DNA of 64,000 bases from NCBI RefSeq assembly GCF_003112535.1, contig NZ_BEWA01000033.1, positions 1-64,000 of the forward strand, given 5' to 3'. This stretch comes from Streptomyces rishiriensis. Its GTDB lineage: Bacteria > Actinomycetota > Actinomycetes > Streptomycetales > Streptomycetaceae. The translations under genes were made by a program, and so were the position numbers. Below, piece by piece: positions 7,877 to 16,999 of the stretch (positions are counted from its first letter, which is position 1; each line of letters starts with the position of its first letter). A model generated the notes under the pieces. It was not told where the DNA came from. It did not search any database and saw nothing but the letters and a program-made list of their open reading frames with translations.

Positions 7877-8280
7877 GCACCAGCACCACCGCATCGGTGT
7901 CCACGCACATCCTGGACACCTCCGCCGGCCGTCCCGCCGGGGGCGTTGCCGTCCGGCTCGCGGCCCGTGGCGGCCGGGAGGCGGACTGGCAGGCGCTCGG
8001 CGGCTCCGCGACCGACGCGGACGGCCGGTGCAAGGACCTGCCGGCGCTGCCGGAGGGGACCACCCATGTACGGCTCGACTTCGCCGTGGAGGCGTATTTC
8101 GAGCACTGTGAGAACAAGCGAGCCGATGCGCAGCAGGACGCCCCCGCGAATCGGGACAGCGGTGCCGCCGGGGTGTTCTTCCCGGAGGTGGCGATCACGT
8201 TCGCCGTCGTGCCGGGCGAGCACTACCACGTACCGCTGCTGCTCAACCCGTTCGGCTACTCCGTATACCGAGGGAGTTAG
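7873..8280 (+). CDS. pucM: 5-hydroxyisourate hydrolase (transthyretin-related)
   Basis: 135 residues. Hydrolyses 5-hydroxyisourate to OHCU. N-terminal HILDTSAGRPAGG and the invariant C-terminal YRGS tetrapeptide are both present, marking a functional HIUase rather than transthyretin. Starts inside the uraD stop (ATGA). A hydrophilic insertion (CENKRADAQQDAPANRDSG, about 78-96) slightly lengthens the protein relative to the shortest family members. Confidence 0.95.
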   Translation: MSTSTTASVSTHILDTSAGRPAGGVAVRLAARGGREADWQALGGSATDADGRCKDLPALPEGTTHVRLDFAVEAYFEHCENKRADAQQDAPANRDSGAAGVFFPEVAITFAVVPGEHYHVPLLLNPFGYSVYRGS

Positions 8281-8287
8281 CAGACAC

Positions 8288-9217
8288 ATGACCGACACGT
8301 CACGCCCCGCCCGCCCTGTGATGCTGGGACAGAACCAGTACGGCAAGGCCGAGAACCGGGTCGTCAGGATCACGCGGGACGGCGCCACCCACCACATCAA
8401 GGACCTCAACGTGTCCGTCGCGCTGAGCGGCGACATGGACGAGGTCCACTACTCCGGCTCCAACGCCAACGTCCTGCCGACCGACACCACCAAGAACACG
8501 GTGTACGCGTTCGCCAAGGAGCACGGCATCGAGTCCGCCGAGCAGTTCGGGATCCATCTGGCGCGGCACTTCGTGACCTCGCAGGACCCCATCAGGACCG
8601 CGCGGATCCGTGTCGAGGAGTACTCCTGGGAGCGGATCGAGACGCCCGGCGCGGACGAGCACTCCTTCGTCCGCCGGGGCCAGGAGACCCGTCTGACCCA
8701 GGTCGCTTACGACGGCTCGTCCTGGGAGGTCGTCTCCGGACTCAAGGACCTCACCGTCATGAACTCGACGAACTCGGAGTTCTGGGGCTTCGTCAAGGAC
8801 GCGTACACGACGCTGCCCGAGGCGCACGACCGGATCCTGGCGACCGAGGTGGCCGCCCGCTGGCGCTACCACTGGTGCGACGACGCCCAGGAGATGCCGG
8901 ACTGGGACGAGTCGTACGCCCAGGTGAAGAAGCACCTGCTGCTGGCCTTCGCCGAGACGTACTCGCTCTCCCTGCAGCAGACCCTCTACGCGATGGGCGC
9001 GCGGATCGTCGAACACCGCGACGAGATCGACGAGGTGCGCTTCTCGCTCCCCAACAAGCACCACTTCCTGGTCGACCTGAAGCCGTTCGGGCTGGAGAAC
9101 GACACCGCCGACGGAGGCGTGTACTTCGCCGCCGACCGGCCGTACGGCCTGATCGAGGGCACCGTCCTGCGGGACGGCTGCCAGGCACGGATACCGGTGG
9201 ACCTCACCAACCTCTGA
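8288..9217 (+). CDS. pucL: Urate oxidase (uricase)
   Basis: 309 residues, cofactor-free oxidation of urate to 5-hydroxyisourate. The NVLPTDTTKNTVYAF motif carries the active-site Thr, and HFVTSQDPI and SLPNKHHFLVDL are uricase signatures. Starts 7 bases after the pucM stop. Unlike Bacillus PucL there is no fused decarboxylase domain; that activity is the separate uraD. Confidence 0.95.
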   Translation: MTDTSRPARPVMLGQNQYGKAENRVVRITRDGATHHIKDLNVSVALSGDMDEVHYSGSNANVLPTDTTKNTVYAFAKEHGIESAEQFGIHLARHFVTSQDPIRTARIRVEEYSWERIETPGADEHSFVRRGQETRLTQVAYDGSSWEVVSGLKDLTVMNSTNSEFWGFVKDAYTTLPEAHDRILATEVAARWRYHWCDDAQEMPDWDESYAQVKKHLLLAFAETYSLSLQQTLYAMGARIVEHRDEIDEVRFSLPNKHHFLVDLKPFGLENDTADGGVYFAADRPYGLIEGTVLRDGCQARIPVDLTNL

Positions 9218-9387
9218 CGCCCCCTCCGCACCCCCCACCCATCTCTCCTTCGGCACCCGCGGCCGGGGGCCGGGGCCTCGGCCGCGGCACTCGACACCCC
9301 GGCCGCGGCACTCACATCCTCCAGGGTCCTGCCGTGCCCGCTCCATCCGGGTCCACCGAGGGTCCACCGAGGAAAAAGGACGAAACC

Positions 9388-10767
9388 ATGGCAGCAGACC
9401 GGCGCATCGTCATCGAGAACTGTGCGATCGCGACCGTCGACGCCCGGGACACCGAGCACGCGAACGGACATGTCGTCCTCGCCGGCAACCGCGTCGAGTC
9501 GCTCGGCGCGGGCCCGGCCCCCCAGGGCCTGGAGAACGTCGAGCGCCGCATCGACGCCACCGGGCACCTGGTCACCCCGGGCCTGGTCAACACCCACCAC
9601 CACTTCTACCAGTGGATCACCCGGGGCCTGGCCACCGACCACAATCTCTTCGACTGGCTCGTCGCCCTCTACCCCACCTGGGCGCGCATCGACGAGGAGA
9701 TGGTCCGCGCGGCCGCCGAGGGCTCCCTGGCGATGATGGCCCGTGGCGGCGTCACCACCGCCATGGACCACCACTACGTCTTCCCCCGGGGCTCCGGCGA
9801 CCTGTCCGGCGCGATCATCGGCGCGGCCCGCGACATGGGTGTGCGCTTCACCCTCGCCCGCGGTTCCATGGACCGCGGCGAGAAGGACGGCGGTCTGCCC
9901 CCGGACTTCGCGGTCGAGACGCTCGACGGCGCCCTCGCCGCCACCGAGGAGACCGTGCACCGGCATCACGACGCCTCCTTCGACGCGATGACCCAGGTCG
10001 CCGTCGCCCCCTGCTCTCCGTTCTCGGTCTCCACCGAACTCCTGCGCCAGGGAGCCGAGCTGGCCCGCCGTCTCGGCGTGCGGCTGCACACGCACGGCTC
10101 GGAGACGGTCGAGGAGGAGAAGTTCTGCCACGAGCTGTTCGGCATGGGCCCGACCGACTACTTCGAGTCCACCGGCTGGCTCGGCGAGGACGTGTGGATG
10201 GCGCACTGCGTCCACATGAACGACTCCGACATCGACGCCTTCGCCCGCACCAGGACGGGCGTCGCCCACTGCCCGTCGTCCAACGCCCGGCTGGCCGCCG
10301 GGATCGCCCGGGTCCCCGACATGCTGGCGGCCGGCGTCCCGGTCGGCCTCGGCGTCGACGGGACGGCGTCCAACGAGTCCGGAGAACTCCACACCGAGCT
10401 GCGCAACGCGCTGCTCATCAACCGCCTCGGCGCCCACCGGGAAGCCGCCCTGAACGCCCGTCAGGCACTGCGCCTGGGCACCTTCGGCGGGGCCCAGGTC
10501 CTCGGCCGGGCCCGCGAGACCGGCTCCCTGGAGCCGGGCAAGCTGGCCGACCTGGTGCTGTGGAGGATGGACACCCTCGCCCACGCCTCCATCGCGGACC
10601 CGGTGACCGCGCTGGTCTTCGGCGCGGCCGCCCCCGTCACCGCCTCCTTCGTGAACGGCCGTCAGATCGTCGAGCACGGACGGCTGTTGCACGTCGACGA
10701 GGACGCCGTCGCCCGCTCGACCCGCGTACAGGCGCAGCGGCTGGCGCGCATCGCCGCGCAGGGCTGA
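9388..10767 (+). CDS. 8-oxoguanine deaminase / guanine-deaminase-like amidohydrolase
   Basis: 459 residues, amidohydrolase superfamily. The first metal motif is NTHHHFYQW (about 69-77), later ligands are in RLHTHGSE and AHCVHMND, and the last Asp is in LGVDGTASNES; these match the 8-oxoguanine/TRZ-ATZ deaminase branch. Probably converts 8-oxoguanine to urate, feeding uricase just upstream. AAAAAGGA (9373-9380) precedes ATG 9388. The 170-bp gap after pucL has small direct repeats (GGTCCACCGAG twice at about 9351-9371) and no recognised operator. Guanine as substrate cannot be excluded. Confidence 0.88.
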   Translation: MAADRRIVIENCAIATVDARDTEHANGHVVLAGNRVESLGAGPAPQGLENVERRIDATGHLVTPGLVNTHHHFYQWITRGLATDHNLFDWLVALYPTWARIDEEMVRAAAEGSLAMMARGGVTTAMDHHYVFPRGSGDLSGAIIGAARDMGVRFTLARGSMDRGEKDGGLPPDFAVETLDGALAATEETVHRHHDASFDAMTQVAVAPCSPFSVSTELLRQGAELARRLGVRLHTHGSETVEEEKFCHELFGMGPTDYFESTGWLGEDVWMAHCVHMNDSDIDAFARTRTGVAHCPSSNARLAAGIARVPDMLAAGVPVGLGVDGTASNESGELHTELRNALLINRLGAHREAALNARQALRLGTFGGAQVLGRARETGSLEPGKLADLVLWRMDTLAHASIADPVTALVFGAAAPVTASFVNGRQIVEHGRLLHVDEDAVARSTRVQAQRLARIAAQG

Positions 10768-10781
10768 GCGGCCCCTCGACT

Positions 10782-10846
10782 CCGGGCCAGGGGGACGGCC
10801 CTGGCCCGGACGCCGTGACCGGGGCGCGCGTCACCGCGCGCCCCGG
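10782..10846. terminator. Two hairpins between convergent genes
   Basis: CCGGGCCAGGG (10782-10792) pairs with CCCTGGCCCGG (10799-10809). Then CCGGGGCGCGCG (10819-10830) pairs with CGCGCGCCCCGG (10835-10846). They lie between the deaminase and the convergent thioesterase gene and probably serve both. Confidence 0.75.
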
Positions 10847-10954
10847 CTCCGGAATGCGTCCACGCCGACGCAGACGTGGAGAACGGCCATGGGCCCGGAT
10901 GCTCGCAGCTCCCTGGCGCTCCCGGCATCCGAACGGGCCCGCGCCCGAGGAAGG

Positions 10955-11377
10955 TCAGAGACCGAACAGGCCCGGGTCCGTGGCGAGTTCCTTGAAGACT
11001 TCCTGCGGGTTGGCCACCATGCGGCGGGCCGTCAGGTCCAACAGGCCCCCGACGGCGGTGATTTCCGCGGCGACCGTGCCGTCCGCCCTGGTGACGGTCT
11101 GCTCGATGCGGAACGTCTTGCCGCCGCCCCACTCGAAGACGCACGACACGTCGACCTCGTCCCCGGCGAGGAGTTCGCGCCGGTAGCGGATGGTGGTCTC
11201 CAGGGCGACCGGGCCCACGCCCCTGCCGATCAGGCCGGCCTGGGTGATGCCCGCCGCCTGCAGAAGCGACCAGCGAGCGTGCTCCGCGTAGTTGAGGTAC
11301 ACGCTCTGGTTGAGGTGTCCCTGTACGTCGGTCTCGTATCCGCGGACGGTGACCCGGACGGAAAACGGATCGCTCAC
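10955..11377 (-). CDS. Acyl-CoA thioesterase, 4HBT/YbgC-FadM type
   Basis: 140 residues, hot-dog fold. The N-terminal signature ETDVQGHLNQSVYLNYAEHA contains the catalytic Asp of YbgC/FadM-type thioesterases. Starts at GTG 11377 with AGGAG upstream (read on the minus strand); the longer open frame upstream has no support. Substrate unknown. It is convergent with the deaminase and followed 5' by the unrelated gene at 11436-12083. Confidence 0.88.
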   Translation of the reverse strand: MSDPFSVRVTVRGYETDVQGHLNQSVYLNYAEHARWSLLQAAGITQAGLIGRGVGPVALETTIRYRRELLAGDEVDVSCVFEWGGGKTFRIEQTVTRADGTVAAEITAVGGLLDLTARRMVANPQEVFKELATDPGLFGL

Positions 11378-11435
11378 GGTCTCCTCTTCTCCTCGACGAG
11401 CATCGATGCTCAGGGCATCGATCCTGGCACGTCCC

Positions 11436-12083
11436 TCAGGTCCGGCGGGGGGATGCCAGCAGATAGCGCGCTCTCGTGCGGGGCTCGGTGTGCTCGCCGG
11501 CCTGCCAGCCCGCCTTCTCCAGTGTCGCCGCGCAGGCCCGCAGTGTCGTGTCGTCCGGCCCGTGCACGGCGACCGCCTCGGGCTGCGGGGTCGCCCGCAC
11601 CCGGTAGCCGTCGGTCCCCTCATGCCCGGCGGGGCGGTGGCCGGCCGCCTCCAGGGCGAGGGCGGCGGCCCGCACGAGATGCGCGCGCTCCCAGCCGCAG
11701 GGCCGGTCCGTCTCCCCGCCCGGGTTGGTCATGCGGCGCAGCTCCAGCAGTCCCTGCCAGGCGCTGTGCACCTCGCGGAGCCGGGCGGGGCCCGCCGCCC
11801 CGGCGTCCTCCTCGCCGCCGACGCGCGCGGCGAACACGCCGCTGTCCGCGTCCCCCGTGGGGGCCTCGGCCCGAGGCGGGCCGGCCGGCGGCTCGGGCGC
11901 GGCCTCCCGTACGCGGTGGCCCGCCGAAGTCAGGAAGCAGTCGTGCGGCGGCCGGGGGTGCCGGAACGCCAGTCCGTGCCGGACCAGGGCCGCGAGCTGC
12001 GCCTGTGTGCCCCTCAGCCGCCCGGAGACCGGATCGGCGGCGTCGATCACCCGCCGCTGCGCGGCGGTCGGCGGTCGTGTCAC
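11436..12083 (-). CDS. Conserved hypothetical protein
   Basis: 215 residues from GTG 12083. The N-terminus (TRPPTAAQRRVIDAADPVSG, then LAALVRHGLAFRHP and CFLTSAGHRVRE) resembles a small winged-helix unit with a tip around LTSAG. The C-terminal half (about 150-210) reads like two short alpha/beta elements. The middle is Ala/Pro-rich. I recall it as a Streptomyces-specific family of unknown role. No signal peptide or transmembrane segment. Confidence 0.72.
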   Translation of the reverse strand: MTRPPTAAQRRVIDAADPVSGRLRGTQAQLAALVRHGLAFRHPRPPHDCFLTSAGHRVREAAPEPPAGPPRAEAPTGDADSGVFAARVGGEEDAGAAGPARLREVHSAWQGLLELRRMTNPGGETDRPCGWERAHLVRAAALALEAAGHRPAGHEGTDGYRVRATPQPEAVAVHGPDDTTLRACAATLEKAGWQAGEHTEPRTRARYLLASPRRT

Positions 12084-12131
12084 GGCGTGCTCCCTCCCGG
12101 CGTCGGGCCACGTGCCCCGGTGCGTCCGAGG

Positions 12132-12731
12132 CTACGTCGGGGGTCTGACATTCCAGGCGGCGATCACCGGCCGCCCGTGCTCCGTGCCCAGCCGGCACAG
12201 CGTCCCCGTCGCCAGCTGGAACAGCGCCCCCGCCGACGGGGGCAGCCCGAGCCGGCGAGCGGTGAGCACCCGCAGGAAGTGCCCGTGCGCCACCAGCACC
12301 ACGCATCCCTCGTTGTCGGCGAGCGCCGCGTCGGCCCTGGCCAGCACCCGGTCGGCCCGTTCCCCGACCTGCTCGGGCGTCTCTCCGGGGTGCTCGGGCG
12401 GCCCGGATGTCACCCCGTCCGTGAACAGGAACCACGTGGGCCTGGTGCGCTGGATCTCGGCGGTCGTGACGCCCTCGTAGCCGCCGTAGTCCCACTCGCG
12501 CAGGTCCGCGTCGAGCCGGAATTCGTGCAGCCCGATCAGCTCCGCCGTCTCCCGCGCGCGCTGCAGCGGGCTGACGAGCGCGGCCCCGATCCGGTGCGAG
12601 CGGATCAGCGGCGTCAGCGCGCGCGCCTGCGCGCGGCCGCGGTCGGTCAGCGGAACGTCCGTCGATCCGGTGTGCCGTCCGGAACGCGACCAGGAGGTCT
12701 CGCCGTGCCGGACGAGGAAGAGATCACCCAT
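12132..12731 (-). CDS. Histidine phosphatase family protein
   Basis: 199 residues. The phosphoglycerate-mutase-like RHG motif is at LVRHGETSWS (about 7-16), with the second catalytic His in VLVAHGHFLRVL near 145 and the SPLQRARETAELIG helix between. ATG 12731 is chosen; a GTG two codons earlier is possible. Acid phosphatase or mutase substrate not predictable. Follows the aminotransferase by 28 bases on the same strand, so co-transcription is likely. Confidence 0.88.
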   Translation of the reverse strand: MGDLFLVRHGETSWSRSGRHTGSTDVPLTDRGRAQARALTPLIRSHRIGAALVSPLQRARETAELIGLHEFRLDADLREWDYGGYEGVTTAEIQRTRPTWFLFTDGVTSGPPEHPGETPEQVGERADRVLARADAALADNEGCVVLVAHGHFLRVLTARRLGLPPSAGALFQLATGTLCRLGTEHGRPVIAAWNVRPPT

Positions 12732-12759
12732 GGGCACAGGCTGGCACAGCCGGCGGCCG

Positions 12760-13968
12760 CTACTGCCGGTACCCGCTGAGGAACCGGCCGATCCGCCCGA
12801 TCGCCGCCTCCAGGTCGTCCGCGTGCGGGAGCGTCAGGATGCGGAAGTGGTCGGGGGCCGGCCAGTTGAAGCCGGTGCCCTGGACGACCTGGATCTTCTC
12901 CCGCAGCAGCAGGTCCAGGACGAACTTCTCGTCGTCGTGGATCTTGTGGACCTTGGGGTCCAGGCGGGGGAACGCGTACAGCGAGCCCTTCGGCTTCACG
13001 CAGGACACGCCGGGGATCTCGTTGAGCTTCTCCCAGGCCACGGTGCGCTGCTCGTGCAGGCGGCCGCCGGGCGCGGTCAGCTCGTGGATGGACTGGCGGC
13101 CGCTGAGCGCGGCCTGGATGGCGTACTGGGCCGGCGCGTTGGCGCAGAGCCTCATGGACGCCAGCATGGTCAGGCCCTCCAGGTAATTCCTGGCGTGCTG
13201 TTTCGGGCCGGTGACCACCAGCCAGCCCGACCTGAAGCCGGCCACCCGGTAGGTCTTCGACAGACCGCAGAAGGTCAGGACGACCAGGTCGGGGGCGAGC
13301 GCGGCGACCGAGTGGTGCACGGCGTCGTCGTACAGGATCCGGTCGTAGATCTCGTCGGCGAAGACCATCAGGCCGTGCCGGCGGGCGAGGTCGAGGATGC
13401 CCTCGATGATCTCCTTCGGGTAGACCGCGCCGGTGGGGTTGTTCGGGTTGATGATGACCACGGCCTTGGTGCGGTCGGTGATCTTGGACGCCATGTCGTC
13501 CAGGTCCGGGTACCAGTCGGCCTGCTCGTCGCAGAGGTAGTGGACCGCCTTGCCGCCGGCGAGTGTCGTGACGGCCGTCCAGAGGGGGAAGTCGGGGGCC
13601 GGGATGAGGATCTCGTCGCCGTCCTCGACCAGCGCCTGCACGGCCATCGAGATCAGCTCGGAGATGCCGTTGCCGAGGAAGACGTCGTCGACGCCGACCT
13701 CCAGGCCCAGCGTCTGGTAGCGCCCCGCCACCGCACGGCGGGCCGACAGGACGCCGCGCGAGTCGGTGTAGCCGTGCGCCTGGGGCAGCATCCGGATCAT
13801 GTCCTGGAGGATCTCCTCCGGCGCCTCGAAGCCGAACAGCGCGGGGTTGCCGGTGTTCAGGCGCAGGACGCTGTGGCCCGCCGCCTCCAGCGCGTCGGCG
13901 TGCTCGATCACCGGGCCGCGGATCTCGTAACAGACCTCGCTCAGCTTGTTGGACTGCCGGAACTCCAT
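12760..13968 (-). CDS. Pyridoxal-phosphate aminotransferase, alanine transaminase type
   Basis: 402 residues, class I/II. PLP-lysine segment FCGLSKTYRVAGFRSGW (about 230-246), NPNNPTGAVY and ADEIYDRILYDD motifs, N-terminal MEFRQSNKLSEVCYEIRGPV as in AlaA-type alanine-pyruvate transaminases. Divergent from the HxlR gene; the promoter region contains alternating CCAAG/CTTGG half-sites likely bound by that regulator. Confidence 0.88.
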   Translation of the reverse strand: MEFRQSNKLSEVCYEIRGPVIEHADALEAAGHSVLRLNTGNPALFGFEAPEEILQDMIRMLPQAHGYTDSRGVLSARRAVAGRYQTLGLEVGVDDVFLGNGISELISMAVQALVEDGDEILIPAPDFPLWTAVTTLAGGKAVHYLCDEQADWYPDLDDMASKITDRTKAVVIINPNNPTGAVYPKEIIEGILDLARRHGLMVFADEIYDRILYDDAVHHSVAALAPDLVVLTFCGLSKTYRVAGFRSGWLVVTGPKQHARNYLEGLTMLASMRLCANAPAQYAIQAALSGRQSIHELTAPGGRLHEQRTVAWEKLNEIPGVSCVKPKGSLYAFPRLDPKVHKIHDDEKFVLDLLLREKIQVVQGTGFNWPAPDHFRILTLPHADDLEAAIGRIGRFLSGYRQ

Positions 13969-13997
13969 GCGCGCTCGCCCCTCCGGTTGATGTGTTG

Positions 13998-14023
13998 CTT
14001 GGTTTTACCAAGTTCCAGCTTGG
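13998..14023. promoter_or_regulatory. Alternating CTTGG/CCAAG half-sites in the aminotransferase-HxlR divergent region
   Basis: CTTGG (13998-14002), TTTTA, CCAAG (14008-14012), TTCCAG, CTTGG (14019-14023): two overlapping inverted repeats sharing the central half-site. It lies 30-55 bases from both start codons, as expected for an autoregulating HxlR protein. Confidence 0.55.
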
Positions 14024-14054
14024 AAAGTCCAACGACATGTCTAGACTGCGTGCC

Positions 14055-14681
14055 ATGTCACCTCGCCGAAGCTACGACCAGTACTGTTCCGCCGCCCGCG
14101 CCCTCGACGTCGTGGGCGACCGCTGGACCCTGCTGATCGTCCGGGAGCTGCTCGCCGGCCCGCGCCGCTACACCGATCTGCACGCCGACCTGCCGGGCGT
14201 GAGCACGGACGTCCTCGCCTCGCGGCTGAAGGACATGGAGCGCGACGGGCTGGCCACCAGGCGCCGGCTGCCCCCGCCGGGCGCGGCCTACGTGTACGAA
14301 CTGACCCGGCGCGGAGGGCGGTTGCTGCCCGTGCTGCAGGCGCTGGGGGCGTGGGGCGAGGGCGAGCTCGGCGAGCGGCGGCCCACCGACGCGCTGCGTG
14401 CGCACTGGTTCGCGCTGCCCCTGGCGCGCGGGCTGAACGGCGAGGGCGTCGTCGAAGTGCGCCTCGACGAGGGCGACTTCCATCTCTTCGTCGGAGCGCA
14501 GGACGGCCCGCTGTACGGCTACGGGCCCGCGCCCGTGGAGCCGGACGCACGGCTCGACCTCGACACGGAGACCTGCACCGCCGTCGCGCAGGGGGAGTTG
14601 ACGGTGCTCGACGCGGTGCGCTCCGGGCGGATCGCGGTGAGCGGCGACGGCCCTCTGGCCAAGGAGCTGCGGGAGGCCTGA
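14055..14681 (+). CDS. HxlR-family transcriptional regulator
   Basis: 208 residues from ATG 14055 (an in-frame ATG at 14037 adds six residues). The winged helix occupies about residues 5-100: ALDVVGDRWTLLIVRELLAG, then DVLASRLKDMERDGL. The C-terminal half (about 105-205) is an added domain ending DAVRSGRIAVSGDGPLAKEL, like the SCP2-like extension of longer HxlR proteins. No redox Cys pair is visible besides one near the N-terminus, so a disulfide sensor is doubtful. Confidence 0.88.
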   Translation: MSPRRSYDQYCSAARALDVVGDRWTLLIVRELLAGPRRYTDLHADLPGVSTDVLASRLKDMERDGLATRRRLPPPGAAYVYELTRRGGRLLPVLQALGAWGEGELGERRPTDALRAHWFALPLARGLNGEGVVEVRLDEGDFHLFVGAQDGPLYGYGPAPVEPDARLDLDTETCTAVAQGELTVLDAVRSGRIAVSGDGPLAKELREA

Positions 14682-14848
14682 GGGCGGGACGTGAGGCGGG
14701 GCCGCGCAACGGGCGTCGGGGGTCGGGTGCCGCGAGTCGGGAGCCGGGAGTCGGGAGCCGTGCAGGGTGCGGCGAAGGGCCCGCCACGACGGTGTGGCGA
14801 GCCCTTCGGCGTTTCCCCGCAGGGATAGTGACGCGGCGTCAGTTGGTG

Positions 14849-15694
14849 TCAGGCGCCCGGTGGCACCTGCCGCGGCCGCCCCGATCCGCGCGTCAGCGTG
14901 TATCCGCCGATGCCGGCGAGGGCGGCCAGAACGGCGCCGATCGCGGTCCACACCCAGCGGTCGGACCACCAGCCGGACGACCAGCCGTCGTCGGGCTCGA
15001 TGCTCGACAGCACGGCCGGGCCCGACGAGCCGTCCTTCTCGTCCTTCGCGTCCTGGCCGGTCTTCGACCGGACCGCTATGCCGGGCACCAGCGGCTGAGC
15101 CAGCGAACCGTCCACGGCCGCGGATCCGCCGACGTCCTTGGAGTCCACCCGCAGCTCGGCGCCGATCGGCAGGCCCAGGTCGGCCGCGGTGAGGCCGAGG
15201 GCCGTCAGGCGGACGTAGTACGTGCCCGGCAGCGGATCGTTCGCCCACGGCTCCGACCAGGCGCGCACCGTGCGCAGCACGCAGGCCAGCTCGACGGAGG
15301 CCGCGCCCGCCGCGGCGGTGCGCGTCTGAGCGCCGTACTGGCAGGCCTGACGGCGCCGCAGACCGTCGTACACGTCGACCTGCCAGGTCTGCGAGGTGTG
15401 GGACTTCGGCAGCTTCACCGTGGCCTTCACGGTGGGGCGCCGGCCCGAGTCGGCCGGGAACGACCAGTACAGGTAGTCGCCCGCGGAGCCGCTCGCCGTG
15501 GCCGTCTGCCCCTGGTCGATCTCCGTCGCCGTACGGAACGACGTGCCGGCCTCGGTGGGCGCGGAGCCGTCGCCCGAAGGGCTCGCGGAGGGGGAGGAGT
15601 CGGCCGCGGCCGGCGCGACCGCCGGGCCGAGGGCCAGGCCGACCGCCAGTCCGAGCGCCGGCAGGGCGCCGCTCAACACGCGCGTGATGCTCAT
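14849..15694 (-). CDS. Secreted, C-terminally anchored protein of the vWA operon
   Basis: 281 residues. N-terminal signal peptide (ITRVLSGALPALGLAVGL to about residue 32), a beta-rich extracellular region (about 50-210) and one membrane helix near the end (WVWTAIGAVLAALAGIGGY), then a short basic tail. The beta region contains the GSAGDYLYWSFPADSG motif and the LPGTYYVRLTAL motif, resembling peptidase C-terminal or jelly-roll accessory domains. It overlaps the upstream vWA gene by ATGA, so the two products are made together. Function unknown; probably an envelope partner of the vWA protein. Confidence 0.8.
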   Translation of the reverse strand: MSITRVLSGALPALGLAVGLALGPAVAPAAADSSPSASPSGDGSAPTEAGTSFRTATEIDQGQTATASGSAGDYLYWSFPADSGRRPTVKATVKLPKSHTSQTWQVDVYDGLRRRQACQYGAQTRTAAAGAASVELACVLRTVRAWSEPWANDPLPGTYYVRLTALGLTAADLGLPIGAELRVDSKDVGGSAAVDGSLAQPLVPGIAVRSKTGQDAKDEKDGSSGPAVLSSIEPDDGWSSGWWSDRWVWTAIGAVLAALAGIGGYTLTRGSGRPRQVPPGA

Positions 15695-16956
15695 CAGTTG
15701 GTCCTCCAGACCGCGACACGCCAGCGTGACAGCCAGCCCCACAGCACACCCGCCAGGAAGCCGAACAGCACCAGCGCGCCCAGCAGCCACCAACCGCGTC
15801 CGAGACCGAAGGAGGCCACGTCGCTCGCCTGCGAGGGGCCGTCGACCACGTCCACGGTCAGCTCCAGCGGCAGGCCCGGCGTGGTCTTCACGCCGGCGGC
15901 CGCCGAGTAGGAGTTGGTCACCTGCACGCACACCGTCTCCGCGGGAGCCTCGTCGTCGTCGGCGTCCGCCTTCGGGTAGCGCAGACCGGTCGAGACGACG
16001 TCGGTCCGTCCGTTGCCGGCCGCCTCACCGCGCACGATCTCCCGGCCGTGCGTCGTGACCGCCCGCAGCAGCACCCCGTAGTCGGGGTTCACGGCCCGGT
16101 CCGCGGCCACGCTCACCGAGGCGCGCAGCTCCTGGCCCGGCTCGACGTCCACCCGGTACCAGCGCTGTCGGCCGAACTCCTCGCGGTCGGTGTACAGACC
16201 CGACTTCAGCGTGGGCGCGGCGGCGCAGGAGGCCGCGCCCTCGGTGGCCACCGGCGTGACCACCGGGTCCGCGGCCCGGTCCACCAACTGGTTGACCCGG
16301 TCGGTGAGTTGGTCGGTGTGCTCCACCGAGGTGTAGGTGCCGCCGGTCGCCTCGGCGATACAGCTGAGCTGGCGGCGCATCGTGACGTTGGGCACCAGGC
16401 CCAGGGTGTCGATGGTCAGGCCGATGCCCTTGGCCGCGATCTCGCGGGCCACCTCGCACGGGTCGAGCGGAGCGCAGGTGTCCTCGCCGTCGCTGATCAG
16501 CACGATCCGCTTGGAGCCGGTGCCGCCGTCGAGGTCGCCGGCCGCCTTCAGCAGCGCGGGGCCGATCGGCGTCCAGCCGGTGGGGGACAGGGTGGCCACC
16601 GCCGTCTTGGCCTCGGTGCGGTCCAGCGGGCCGACCGGGTAGAGCTGCGCGGTGTCCTTGCAGCCCGTCTTGCGGTCGTCGCCCGGGTAGCCGGCTCCCA
16701 GGGTGCGGATGCCGAGCAGGACGTTCTCCGGGGCCGCGTCCAGCACCTCGTCGAACGCCTGCTTGGCCGCGGCCATCCGCGTCCCGCCGTCCATGTCCTT
16801 CGTCCGCATGGAACCGCTGACGTCGAGGACCAGGTCGACCTTGGGCGCGGCGGCGGTGGTCTCGTCGGCGACCGCCCCGGCCGGGAACGCGAGCCCGGCC
16901 GTGAGCGCGGCGAGCAGGGCGCAGACGCCCGCCGCCAGCCGTTGTGTTCTGATCAT
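15694..16956 (-). CDS. Membrane-anchored extracellular von Willebrand A domain protein
   Basis: 420 residues. Signal peptide (about 1-30), vWA domain (about 39-225) with an intact MIDAS: DVSGS at about 45-49, the TPIGPALL Thr and the ISDGED Asp. Then a beta domain (about 250-370) and one C-terminal membrane helix (GWWLLGALVLFGFLAGVLWGW). Paired cysteines in the vWA domain (KTGCKD, EDTCAPLDPC) suggest disulfides. Same topology as its overlapping partner downstream. Substrate or binding partner unknown. Confidence 0.88.
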   Translation of the reverse strand: MIRTQRLAAGVCALLAALTAGLAFPAGAVADETTAAAPKVDLVLDVSGSMRTKDMDGGTRMAAAKQAFDEVLDAAPENVLLGIRTLGAGYPGDDRKTGCKDTAQLYPVGPLDRTEAKTAVATLSPTGWTPIGPALLKAAGDLDGGTGSKRIVLISDGEDTCAPLDPCEVAREIAAKGIGLTIDTLGLVPNVTMRRQLSCIAEATGGTYTSVEHTDQLTDRVNQLVDRAADPVVTPVATEGAASCAAAPTLKSGLYTDREEFGRQRWYRVDVEPGQELRASVSVAADRAVNPDYGVLLRAVTTHGREIVRGEAAGNGRTDVVSTGLRYPKADADDDEAPAETVCVQVTNSYSAAAGVKTTPGLPLELTVDVVDGPSQASDVASFGLGRGWWLLGALVLFGFLAGVLWGWLSRWRVAVWRTN

Positions 16957-16999
16957 CGGCGGATCCTATTGATCAGACACGCCCCGCCACAAAACGAGA

